DNA of 13,212 nucleotides, taken from assembly GCA_023434855.1 (NCBI GenBank), contig JAEYSJ010000251.1, positions 1 to 13,212 of the forward strand, read 5' to 3'. Shown here one piece after another: positions 1 through 5,717 of the stretch (positions are counted from its first letter, which is position 1; each line of letters starts with the position of its first letter). A model generated the notes under the pieces. That model saw only the letters and a program-made list of their open reading frames with translations. It was not told the origin of the DNA and made no database searches. Made by a program: the position numbers and the translations under genes. The stretch is from Bacillota bacterium (GTDB taxonomy: Bacteria; Bacillota_C; Negativicutes; JAEYSJ01).

Positions 1-131
1 AACGTGAACTAGATGACTATGTACAATGGTTTAATGAAAAACGAATTCATTCTACTTTAGGCTATCTTAGCCCACGTCAATACAAGGCCCTTAACAAATC
101 TGTCTAGTTTGCTGTTGACAATCCATGGACA
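1..131 (+). mobile_element. Right end of an IS3-family insertion sequence (partial)
   Basis: The window opens inside an insertion sequence. The last 34 residues of its transposase are readable. They are followed by a short tail holding a sequence that ends in ..CCATGGACA near 131, a plausible right terminal inverted repeat because IS3-family ends finish in CA. The left end lies outside the window, so neither the repeat pair nor a target duplication can be confirmed. The exact right boundary is a guess to within a few bases. Confidence 0.6.
3..107 (+). CDS. IS3-family transposase OrfB, C-terminal fragment (cut by window edge)
   Basis: This frame is open from the window edge to a TAG stop and gives 34 residues. 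It contains YVQWFNEKRIHSTLGYLSP, the hallmark C-terminal end of the rve integrase domain of IS3/IS150-type OrfB. The rest of the protein, including the DD and most of the DDE catalytic region, is upstream of the window. The E of the DDE triad normally lies some 40 to 50 residues before this block, so whether the element is intact cannot be judged. Family assignment is firm; activity is unknown. Confidence 0.85.
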   Translation, partial: RELDDYVQWFNEKRIHSTLGYLSPRQYKALNKSV

Positions 132-247
132 TTTACCAATATTCTAATGCAATCAGATAAGGAAATTACACATAAGATCCAAGGATGTTTTATTTACATG
201 GCATTAGATGACATGTAAGTATAAGTACCTTTCGGGTAAAAAAAGAA

Positions 248-286
248 ACATCCTACAACCTTAGCGGCATTGTAGGACGTTTTTTC
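248..286. terminator. Bidirectional intrinsic terminator
   Basis: An 8-bp perfect stem (TCCTACAA / TTGTAGGA) is extended by two more pairs across one mismatch. It is followed by a T-run on the plus strand and preceded by an A-run that serves as a T-run on the minus strand. It can end transcripts from the insertion sequence on the left and from the minus-strand WG-repeat gene whose stop is at 340. Confidence 0.8.
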
Positions 287-339
287 ATAATGACTTCTAT
301 CTGACGTTATTATTTATGCTCTAATAAGGCTACCGGTTT

Positions 340-1260
340 TTACTTCAATTGCTCCTTTGCTTGAGCTATACCCCTCAACGCTGCCTCATCTCCAGGATTA
401 ATGACCAAAGCCGCCTGGAAAGTAGTGACTGCTGTTTCGAGATCATTGTTACTTAAATACTTGTAGCCGTCCTGCATATAATTGACATAGTGGCTTAGTT
501 TATTACCCACTGTATCATAGTAATAACCATGCGATTTAATTATTTGTTGTTGTATCCAGTAATTATCAATTATATCAAAGCGTGGGAGGACTAGCCATTG
601 ACGGTCTTTATTGATGCATCCCCATTTTCCATTAGCCTCCATACGTAGCCAAGTAAAAGAATCTTCGCTTTCATCAGATTGTCCCAACTCTCTCTGAAAG
701 ACAATACCTTGTTGCACAATGTGATTTTCTTTGTCACGAAAGAGAATTATTGGGCTAGGCTCCAAGTTTTTCACTATTTTACCTTTCCTATCAACAAGAA
801 CACGCTTATTATTAAACTCTACTTCTGCAGTGCCGTTTAAAAAGTCATGAGCATTATCTAACTTGGGTTCTATTACTAGTTTTCCTGTTTTATCAATAAA
901 CCCGTATTTACCATTTATTTTAACTACCGCCAAATCTTCTGAAAAATTACGCACGCTTTCAAACTGAGGCTTGATGATTATATTACCCGTTATATCAATA
1001 AAACCATACTTACTATCAATTGCTATTCGCGCCAGATTGTCTTTCGAAAAGAACTTTGCGTCGTCGAACTGAGGCGGAATAATCCATTGGCCGGTTGTTA
1101 CTAATAAGTACCCATATTTGTCACCGCTTGCTAATGAAACTTTATAGTAGGTAATGTCGCTATAGTTATATTTTAATTCAGCGCGCCCCTGAGTTATTGA
1201 AAAGGTTAGTAGTAAAATGGTCAACGCTAATATTTTTAGGTTTGATTTAACCATCATCAT
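340..1260 (-). CDS. Secreted WG-repeat protein with C-terminal TPR
   Basis: This is a 306-residue protein with an N-terminal signal peptide: basic KSNLK, a hydrophobic stretch at about residues 9-22, and likely cleavage after GRA near 27. Four WG/KWG-type repeats follow at about 48-82, 83-117, 118-150 and 211-245, with cores such as KYGFIDITGNIIIKPQF and KWGCINKDRQWLVLPRF. Residues 262-296 look like one tetratricopeptide repeat (YKYLSNNDLETAVTTFQAAL). WG repeats probably form a propeller-like binding surface; no ligand or enzymatic role is evident. The start is ambiguous because three ATG codons stand in a row. The AAAGGAG site lies 4, 7 and 10 bases from the first, second and third, so the second or third is likelier on spacing. 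A terminator lies 50 bases after the stop, so it is probably transcribed alone. Confidence 0.85.
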   Translation of the reverse strand: MMMVKSNLKILALTILLLTFSITQGRAELKYNYSDITYYKVSLASGDKYGYLLVTTGQWIIPPQFDDAKFFSKDNLARIAIDSKYGFIDITGNIIIKPQFESVRNFSEDLAVVKINGKYGFIDKTGKLVIEPKLDNAHDFLNGTAEVEFNNKRVLVDRKGKIVKNLEPSPIILFRDKENHIVQQGIVFQRELGQSDESEDSFTWLRMEANGKWGCINKDRQWLVLPRFDIIDNYWIQQQIIKSHGYYYDTVGNKLSHYVNYMQDGYKYLSNNDLETAVTTFQAALVINPGDEAALRGIAQAKEQLK

Positions 1261-1373
1261 TGTACTCCTTTATTAAGGTGATTTCTTGCTATAAATTTAC
1301 TTCGGAGTTTTGGGCTAAAATCCTCTATGTAAGTGAAATATGTATGATAAACAATTGCCATGGAAAGTCATGG

Positions 1374-1485
1374 GGGCGGTGGAACTGTCTTATTAAGAGT
1401 GCTCTACAGGTAGTTTATATACATGATGAGTTAATGTATAAGAGTCGTTGAGGTAATAATACTAAAGAAGACAGTTCCACCGTCC
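1374..1485. repeat. 18-bp inverted repeat, REP/RAYT-like arms around a 76-bp spacer
   Basis: The left arm is 1374-1391 (GGGCGGTGGAACTGTCTT). The right arm is 1468-1485, its reverse complement with one mismatch. The arm sequence belongs to the same GGGGAC(G)G..TTGTCT style as the elements at 3151-3170 and 5531-5551. No transposase is encoded in the spacer. It could be a non-autonomous element mobilised by a RAYT-type Y1 transposase; that role is inferred from the arm sequence and not shown. Confidence 0.6.
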
Positions 1486-1746
1486 ACGGCTCCTATAAAC
1501 TATACATTGATTTGATCCAGACATTGGTTGAAATACGAAGTCTTGAATTAAATCCTTCCGATAACCCGGCTGAAAAATACTGGAGGTTCAGTCAGGAATT
1601 CTACGCTTTATACTATAGATTTAAGAATCTTTCTGAAGAAAGAAAGAGAAAAACAGCAATATAATCAGGAAATTATGGATTTAAGAGAATTTTTAAAGAA
1701 GAGGTTCCAAGAATATTTTAGTTTATCCGAAAAGCCTAATTTGTAG
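1452..1746 (+). pseudogene. Frameshifted, 5'-truncated orphan gene of unknown function
   Basis: Two adjacent frames together read like one protein. The first runs from after a stop at 1449-1451 to a TAA at 1662-1664 and contains EIRSLELNPSDNPAEKYWRF. The second continues at about 1654 with QQYNQEIMDLREFLKKRFQEY and ends with TAG at 1744-1746. The switch falls at a five-A run (1649-1653), and removing one A joins them. The first codons are made by the right arm of the inverted repeat ending at 1485, so the original 5' end has been replaced. The joined sequence is helical, charged and without a recognised domain. It could be two unrelated chance frames, but the composition on both sides of the A-run is protein-like. 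Confidence 0.45.
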
Positions 1747-1800
1747 TTGTTTTTTTACTCAGAGAAATTTGCGATTGCACAATTTAAGAAAATATAGATT

Positions 1801-1826
1801 TTTGTCAGGCGATTGACAGAGGTTCA
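1801..1826. repeat. 26-bp dispersed repeat, copy A
   Basis: This is identical over 26 bases to 3084-3109. It contains a small dyad, TGTCA-6-TGACA. Resemblance outside the 26 bases is weak (a nearby CTGG and later GGAAA). It lies 54 bases after the broken gene that ends at 1746. Its function is unknown. Confidence 0.7.
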
Positions 1827-1853
1827 GACGCTGGATTGCCAATAAGATAAGGA

Positions 1854-1892
1854 AAGCTCCTGCTAAATTTTGTATTAATTTGGCAGGAGCTT
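1854..1892 (+). terminator. Strong hairpin, probable intrinsic terminator
   Basis: A 10-bp perfect stem (AAGCTCCTGC / GCAGGAGCTT) continues inward through a G-T pair and five A-T pairs around a short loop. It is followed on the plus strand by GGTTTTAT, a short U-tract. The hairpin is convincing and the terminator role less so. The stretch 1747-2026 holds no gene that I can support, only the 26-bp repeat and this hairpin. Confidence 0.5.
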
Positions 1893-2026
1893 GGTTTTAT
1901 ATGGCAAATTAAGCAACATAAGAAACTTTGCGCTAATGGTGGTATACAGGAAATAGAGCAAACCATCCCCTTGTATCATGAGACATTGAACGTTGGATAA
2001 CTGTGATTTTTACAAAGGTAAAGCAT

Positions 2027-2392
2027 CTATTTAACTTCTTTCTTAAACATAGCGTGTTTTGTAAAGTTGAAGACTTCTTCTGACCAGACTAGTGACCAGT
2101 CCTTAAACGGGAGAAGCAACTCAATGAGCACCTTGCCTCGTTGAGTCAACTGGTAACCTTCAAGCGTACGCTCTACAATGTCAGCTTCCCTCAGATCCTT
2201 AATACGGCCGTTCAGTATAGAAGGTGAGATCGACTCGCATCGTTCCTGGAGCTCTCTGAAGGTTGAGGGGCCATTTTGCAAATTCCAGATGACACCCATA
2301 GCCCAACTCCTACCCAAGAGATCAAAAAGAGCCATAATTGGAGACCCCGATTGTGATCCCCTAACCGGTTTACCTGGACGTGGAATTGACAT
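2027..2392 (-). CDS. HxlR-family winged-helix transcriptional regulator
   Basis: This 121-residue protein has the usual length and layout of the HxlR family. The helix LFDLLGRSWAMGVIWNLQNG (about 22-41) is followed by STFRELQ, then the recognition region SISPSILNGRIKDLREADIVER (about 54-75) and a wing with YQLTQRGKVL. HxlR proteins such as YodB and HypR often sense electrophiles or oxidants through a Cys near the N-terminus, just before the first helix. Here that place is Ser17-Pro18, and the only Cys is residue 52, so a classical N-terminal thiol switch is absent. The start is firm: AGGAGG sits 7 bases before the ATG. It is encoded downstream of the tautomerase gene on the same strand, but with its own promoter and dyad, so autoregulation and control of the neighbour are reasonable inferences. 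Confidence 0.9.
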   Translation of the reverse strand: MSIPRPGKPVRGSQSGSPIMALFDLLGRSWAMGVIWNLQNGPSTFRELQERCESISPSILNGRIKDLREADIVERTLEGYQLTQRGKVLIELLLPFKDWSLVWSEEVFNFTKHAMFKKEVK

Positions 2393-2409
2393 ATTGACTC
2401 CTCCTTAAT

Positions 2410-2437
2410 GTACAATATACAGTAATATATATTATAC
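2410..2437. promoter_or_regulatory. Candidate operator (imperfect dyad) of the HxlR-type gene
   Basis: The arms GTACAATATA (2410-2419) and TATATTATAC (2428-2437) match as inverted repeats at 9 of 10 positions with an 8-base centre. The dyad covers the -10 box of the minus-strand promoter, a place where a repressor would block initiation. The half-site TACAATA recurs in the palindrome at 2718-2749. Confidence 0.5.
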
Positions 2438-2459
2438 AGCTTTTCTCAATATAAGGTAA
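2431..2459 (-). promoter_or_regulatory. Sigma-A-type promoter of the HxlR-type gene
   Basis: On the minus strand there is a perfect TATAAT at 2436-2431, with TTACCT at 2459-2454 as a weak -35 box 17 bases upstream. The -35 box lies in the base of the large hairpin at 2456-2512. Confidence 0.5.
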
Positions 2460-2512
2460 GATATCTAAAACCCTCCCTCGTGATAGAAGAGGGGGGGTTT
2501 TAGATATCTTAC
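2456..2512. terminator. Long, nearly perfect hairpin between tautomerase and regulator genes
   Basis: The stem arms GTAAGATATCTAAAACCC and its reverse complement are perfect over 18 bp. A pyrimidine/purine stretch extends them inward around a loop of about nine bases. The TAA stop of the tautomerase gene (2509-2511) lies inside the outer stem. The C/G-rich core flanked by TTTT makes it usable as a terminator in either direction, and its outer end overlaps the -35 box of the next gene. It is longer than a usual terminator, so a mobile or regulatory origin is possible. Confidence 0.6.
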
Positions 2513-2703
2513 TTAGTCGCGAATTTTTCAGCTAACGTCTGACCGCCGACACCAATACTGTCATACTCAAACTCATCAATAAAGACAGTATAAGAGCTTG
2601 CAGGAATATTGGTAACCTCAGTTGCTGCAGAAGTTAATTTCTCAATCAACTCCTTTTTCTTTTCAACCGAAGCTTTTCCCATTTTTACTGTAATTACTGG
2701 CAT
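2509..2703 (-). CDS. 4-oxalocrotonate tautomerase family protein
   Basis: This 64-residue protein begins MPVITVKMGK. Removal of the initiator Met would expose Pro1, the catalytic base of the 4-OT family. The pattern of the beta-alpha-beta fold is present: ITVKM, the helix EKKKELIEKLTSAATEV, YTVFIDEF and the GVGGQ turn. Length agrees with 4-OT subunits, which act as hexamers in the cytoplasm. By alignment with the classical enzyme, Arg11 and Arg39 are not kept (Thr in the Arg39 place), so the substrate is probably not 2-hydroxymuconate. A longer frame reaches 2772, but the start is set at 2703: AGGAGGT lies six bases upstream, and Pro must follow the first Met. Its promoter overlaps a perfect palindrome, and the HxlR-type gene follows downstream. 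Confidence 0.88.
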   Translation of the reverse strand: MPVITVKMGKASVEKKKELIEKLTSAATEVTNIPASSYTVFIDEFEYDSIGVGGQTLAEKFATK

Positions 2704-2717
2704 AATCGCACCTCCTA

Positions 2718-2749
2718 TATATTTATTGTAGCATGCTACAATAAATATA
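2718..2749. promoter_or_regulatory. Perfect 32-bp palindromic operator candidate upstream of the tautomerase
   Basis: The 32 bases form a perfect palindrome centred between 2733 and 2734, with core TTGTAGCATGCTACAA and AT-rich flanks. It lies directly upstream of the ribosome binding site and covers the -10 box on the minus strand. Perfect dyads of this length normally bind a dimeric repressor. The adjacent HxlR-type protein is the obvious candidate because of the shared TACAATA half-site. A TetR- or MarR-type protein encoded elsewhere is equally possible. Confidence 0.65.
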
Positions 2750-2772
2750 GCATACTTCTTTTTTCGTAGCAA
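2744..2772 (-). promoter_or_regulatory. Sigma-A-type promoter of the tautomerase gene
   Basis: On the minus strand there is TTGCTA (2772-2767) and TATATT (2749-2744), with a 17-base spacer. The -10 box forms the upstream edge of the palindrome. The distance to the ATG at 2703 leaves a short leader carrying AGGAGGT. Confidence 0.55.
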
Positions 2773-3002
2773 TATTTTTTCGAGATTTTTTTTGGAGCTG
2801 CCCGAAGAAGAGTAGGACTCAAAAGAACGGTTTTTTTGTATCTTTGAGATTCAAATGATAGAATAGTTTAAAGAGTGCGAAAAGGGAATAAAGGTATTGG
2901 AGGTTATTATTCGGACGGGGGAAAATAATACGGAAGAGGTTGACCTTTTAAAATAAGCATACTTTTAGGTCATATCTTTCTTAATTTATGTATTAACAAA
3001 GA

Positions 3003-3080
3003 TTGCGAGGTACTCATATGCAAAAAGTAGCAGCAATCAAAGTTGATAGTTATTATTACAATTACGAAGGTTGTAGATAG
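3003..3080 (+). pseudogene. 5' remnant of a second DUF362-type ferredoxin gene
   Basis: A frame starting with ATG at 3018 gives MQKVAAIKVDSYYYNYEGCR and then a stop. Both the leader (GCGAGGTA, ATG 7 bases later) and the first codons (KVAAIK) match the start of the intact DUF362 gene at 5718 (GCGAGGTA, MTKVAAVK). DUF362 proteins typically begin with this KVAxVKxxSYD segment. Similarity ends after about 13 codons, and the 26-bp repeat starts four bases after the stop. I read it as the surviving 5' end of a paralogue, not as a functional 20-residue gene. Confidence 0.6.
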
Positions 3081-3083
3081 ACC

Positions 3084-3109
3084 TTTGTCAGGCGATTGAC
3101 AGAGGTTCA
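3084..3109. repeat. 26-bp dispersed repeat, copy B
   Basis: This is identical to 1801-1826. It starts four bases after the stop of the DUF362 remnant, so it may mark the breakpoint at which that gene was lost. Confidence 0.7.
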
Positions 3110-3150
3110 AGTCACTGGTTTGGTACGGTATTGGAAATGCATTATTGGTG

Positions 3151-3170
3151 AAACAAGTCCCTGTCCCCTG
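3151..3170. repeat. REP-like half element upstream of a RAYT remnant
   Basis: The sequence AAACAAGTCCCTGTCCCCTG, read on the minus strand as CAGGGGACAGGGACTTGTTT, is of the GGGGACAGG..TTGT type that flanks REP-associated tyrosine transposase genes in many Firmicutes. It stands 54 bases before the start of the transposase remnant, where such an element is expected. Confidence 0.5.
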
Positions 3171-3223
3171 TTTTTCGTGAATAGGTCTAAAGAAAAACTA
3201 AGTTATATCCAGCAGAATATAGG

Positions 3224-3466
3224 ATGAATATCAGATACGGGGCAAGCAGAATCTATCACATTGCGGTGCGAGGAATAGATTACCAAGATATTTCTTATGA
3301 TGGTGAGGATTACTGTTACGTTCTTAAAATTTCGAAGAATCAAGGAAGTGGGAGTTGTGATATTTATTCGTATCGCTTAAACTATGAATGGAAGCATAAA
3401 ACGTCTCATTTGCTAAATTGTTTTCCGAAGCAAATGGAGCGTCCCTGTGCTTTCAACACCATTTAG
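3224..3466 (+). pseudogene. Truncated REP-associated tyrosine transposase (Y1/IS200-like)
   Basis: Residues about 8-50 of this 80-residue frame follow the N-terminal Y1 transposase pattern: GASRIYHIAVRGIDYQDISY, then a DGEDYCYVL helix and CDIYSYRLN. Functional RAYTs continue with a segment like YCLMxNHxHLLL that holds the metal-binding HUH motif. Here the corresponding part reads KHKTSHLL, so the motif is broken, and the frame stops soon after. The catalytic Tyr helix is missing. RAYTs are usually some 200 or more residues, so this is a decayed copy. It supports the idea that the GGGGAC-type repeats nearby were once mobile. No clear 3' half element was found. Confidence 0.65.
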
Positions 3467-3538
3467 GATTAAATCTTATGGAACGTAATGATTACAATTG
3501 TTTGTCAATGTTAAGGGAATTGGGAAGGTATTGATAAT

Positions 3539-4021
3539 ATGAATTTGATATTTGAACCAATAAGTCAAGCGGATGTGAAGTCCTTGACGGAGATAATGAC
3601 CAGAGCCTTTGATAACGATACTAAACTTCACTTGGATGAAGAAAAAGGCGGTCCTGATGGATATGATAATGGAGAATTTATAATAAAATGGGCGTTAAAT
3701 TCGCCATCTCAATCGTTCAAGGTGTTAATGAATGGTATGCTCGTAGGTTCTGTAATTGTATGGATTAATGAGGATGGGAAAAATTTTTTGGGTACTATTT
3801 TTGTAGACCCAATAGTACAAAATAAAGGAATAGGGCTAAAAATATGGAAATATATTGAATCTAAATATCCAAGCACAAAAAAGTGGGTAACTGAAACTCC
3901 TGGTTTTTCAAAACGCAATCATAATTTTTACGTAAATAAATGCGGATTTAAAATAGTTAAAATACTCAACCCTGGTGTTCTAAAGGAAGAAAGATACATA
4001 CTTGAAAAAGATATGCTATAG
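3539..4021 (+). CDS. GNAT-family N-acetyltransferase
   Basis: This 160-residue protein has the length of a single GNAT domain. Motif A is visible as TIFVDPIVQNKGIGLKIWKY (about 86-105), with the acetyl-CoA pyrophosphate loop QNKGIG at 94-99. The later NHNFYVNKCGFKIV (127-140) is the typical motif B helix and turn. The enzyme should move an acetyl group from acetyl-CoA to an amine; the substrate (small molecule, antibiotic or protein) cannot be told. The ATG has only a modest AAGG site ten bases upstream. It is followed by a 144-base gap before the coding frame of the DJ-1 gene region and has no obvious partner. Base composition is AT-rich like the surrounding left part. Confidence 0.85.
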   Translation: MNLIFEPISQADVKSLTEIMTRAFDNDTKLHLDEEKGGPDGYDNGEFIIKWALNSPSQSFKVLMNGMLVGSVIVWINEDGKNFLGTIFVDPIVQNKGIGLKIWKYIESKYPSTKKWVTETPGFSKRNHNFYVNKCGFKIVKILNPGVLKEERYILEKDML

Positions 4022-4048
4022 AATTTAATGGCATGCTGACGGCAGATA

Positions 4049-4144
4049 ATGAATCGAAAAGTTAAATCTGTATGGAATAGTCTTACTGATGAGGAATATA
4101 AGCTCGGGGGAAGACTGGATTGCTGTAGTGGCCCAAAAGTATAA
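4049..4144 (+). other. Short open frame between genes, possibly a remnant
   Basis: An ATG frame encodes 31 residues with SVWNSLTDEEYKLGGRLD, which looks protein-like. It has no ribosome binding site that I trust and no family that I recognise. It is in frame with the following DJ-1 gene but separated by a TAA. It may be a fragment of a lost gene. The low confidence reflects its short length. Confidence 0.2.
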
Positions 4145-4198
4145 CTGGGAGACGCGGCTATCGCCATGACGAAAGTTCTTGTGGTAGGGGGAGATTTA

Positions 4199-4777
4199 AT
4201 GAAAACATTATTGTTTATGCTGAAAGGATTTGAAACCATGGAATTCAGCGTTTTTGTTGATGTCATGGGATGGGCAAGAAACGACTATGGGTATGATGTG
4301 CCAGTTTTTACATGCGGTTTCCAGAAAGAGGTAATCAGCACTTTTAACGTTCCAGTTCAAGTTGATAAAATAATTGGTGAAATCAATGTTGATGATTACG
4401 ATGCGTTGGCAATTCCAGGTGGATTTGAGGAATTTGGGTTTTATGAAGAAGCATATGATGAACGGTTTTTAAATCTTATCCGTGAGTTCGATAAACAAGG
4501 CAAAATAATTGCCACAATTTGTGTTGCAGCGCTACCTGTAGGGAAAAGCGGGGTATTAAAGGGACGAAAAGCAACGACCTATCATTTGAGGGATGCATAC
4601 CGTCAAAAGCAGTTGAGAGAATTTGATGTTGATGTGGTAAATGAGCCTATCGTTGTGGATAAAAACATTATTACCTCCTACTGTCCTAAAACCGCTCCGG
4701 GCGTAGCATTTAAACTTTTAGAAATGTTAACTTCCACCGAAAAAATGGAAATTGTAAAGCATGCAATGGGTTTTTAA
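4199..4777 (+). CDS. DJ-1/PfpI family protein
   Basis: This is a 192-residue protein of the DJ-1/PfpI class I glutamine amidotransferase-like fold. It begins with [20 protein letters not shown], in which Glu15 matches the conserved acidic residue. It then has [10 protein letters not shown] (70-79) and the nucleophile elbow ATICVAALP with Cys108. His129 in TTYHLRDA may belong to the catalytic group. Members act as chaperones, deglycase/glyoxalase-type enzymes or amidases; which applies here is open. The frame is open from an ATG at 4166, but the start at 4199 is preferred: the family begins at this strand, and GGGGGAG lies five or six bases upstream. A possible terminator follows at 4818. Confidence 0.88.
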   Translation: MKTLLFMLKGFETMEFSVFVDVMGWARNDYGYDVPVFTCGFQKEVISTFNVPVQVDKIIGEINVDDYDALAIPGGFEEFGFYEEAYDERFLNLIREFDKQGKIIATICVAALPVGKSGVLKGRKATTYHLRDAYRQKQLREFDVDVVNEPIVVDKNIITSYCPKTAPGVAFKLLEMLTSTEKMEIVKHAMGF

Positions 4778-4817
4778 ATTGATCATTCGTATATGAATTG
4801 ATCCTGTGTGAATTCTA

Positions 4818-4850
4818 GCGGCAATTTTTTATTAGCTGCACCGCGTTTTT
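4818..4850 (+). terminator. Possible intrinsic terminator after the DJ-1 gene
   Basis: GCGGCA can pair with TGCACCGC if a two-base bulge is allowed. The stem is followed directly by GTTTTT. The loop is T-rich and the stem imperfect, so this is a moderate call. Confidence 0.4.
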
Positions 4851-4883
4851 AAGCAGATTATATTCAATGCGGAGGGGATTAAT

Positions 4884-5450
4884 GTGGCTAATACAGCGGA
4901 TTTGGTTACTCTTGATGAAGCAAGGGAGCAAGTCAGGAAGGTCTGTGTAAGGCTGGCGCTTTTACATCTCTCGTTTGCCAAGACTTTAATTAACGAATTG
5001 GGTGAGGAAAAAGGAACGGAGCTAATTTTAAAATCCATAAAAGATTACGGGAGAAGAATTGGTGAAGAGGCGAAGAATGCGGTAATATCGCAAGGCTTGG
5101 ACAACAAGCCGGAAAATTACCGGGAGGATCTGCCCTTGTACGGTATGCATGATGGTACGGAAATGGTAGAGATAGATGGAGAAAAGAGAATAAGGGCTTA
5201 CGGTTGTGTTATGGGAGAGCTATGGAATGAACTGGGAGAAGGAAAAATTGGGCGCTACTATTGTTTTGTAGATCCAGCCAAATACATGGCTTTTAATTCA
5301 AACAGCAAACTAATCCATACTAAAGCCCTACCTTGCGGCGATGAATATTGTGAACTCGTATTGCGGCAAACCACTGAACAGGAAAAGGACGATTTCTCTA
5401 GTACGGACAAGGATTGGTCGTATATGGATAATAGATTGAGTCAAAAATAG
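4884..5450 (+). CDS. L-2-amino-thiazoline-4-carboxylic acid hydrolase family protein
   Basis: This is a 188-residue protein. Residues about 25-65 match the ATC-hydrolase family (PF14196 type): ALLHLSFAKTLINELGEEKG then a helix with IKDYGRRIGEEAKN. The C-terminal half has the conserved CGDEYCELVL (Cys151, Asp153, Cys156). The named enzyme opens the thiazoline ring on the way to L-cysteine, but most family members in anaerobes are uncharacterised and many sit near redox genes. Here the cysteines could be catalytic or bind a metal or cofactor. The start is GTG at 4884 with GGAGGGG six bases upstream; the overlapping ATG at 4882 is in another frame. It stands between the DJ-1 gene and the DUF362 gene, with about 270 bases before the latter. 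Confidence 0.8.
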   Translation: MANTADLVTLDEAREQVRKVCVRLALLHLSFAKTLINELGEEKGTELILKSIKDYGRRIGEEAKNAVISQGLDNKPENYREDLPLYGMHDGTEMVEIDGEKRIRAYGCVMGELWNELGEGKIGRYYCFVDPAKYMAFNSNSKLIHTKALPCGDEYCELVLRQTTEQEKDDFSSTDKDWSYMDNRLSQK

Positions 5451-5530
5451 GTCCCATATAGGAGATTTACAGCGACGAGTTTCAAAGCCTTAATGTGTTT
5501 TATATTCCGGTTCTGGTTCGCACAAGATTT

Positions 5531-5551
5531 GGGGACGGTTCCTTTGTCTCA
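5531..5551. repeat. REP-like GGGGACGG..TTGTCTC element
   Basis: GGGGACGGTTCCTTTGTCTCA is a near-typical copy of the half repeat that accompanies RAYT transposases. No partner arm is visible within the 5451-5717 gap, which otherwise holds only the leader of the DUF362 gene; I see no gene in it. Confidence 0.5.
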
Positions 5552-5717
5552 TATAAAAATCTGCAGTAAAGACTTAAAACTTTCATAAAGGAAATAAATA
5601 CAAACTTTAAGTGAGCAAAATAAGGCAAATGTCTAGAGGGATTCAAAAAGAGACTGGGCGAAAATAGAAATTATAGTGAGAAGAATTTTACAAGTAAACA
5701 AACGCGAGGTATTAAGT

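Noticed and set aside
194..218. Inverted repeat TTACATG / CATGTAA downstream of the IS end
   Set aside because: Only 7 bp with an 11-base loop in AT-rich DNA, with no T-run or neighbouring gene to give it a role.
1260..1451. 63-residue plus-strand frame opposite the WG-repeat gene start
   Set aside because: It has no ribosome binding site, runs through the leader of the opposite gene and the left arm of the inverted repeat, and has no protein-like pattern.
1921..1956. Hairpin TTTGC..GCAAA as terminator of the HxlR-type gene
   Set aside because: The stem is short with a mismatch and there is no adequate U-tract on the minus strand.
3439..3456. Possible second REP-like half element after the RAYT remnant
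   Set aside because: Only GTCCCTGT is shared with the element at 3151, and it lies within the open frame of the remnant; too short to support.
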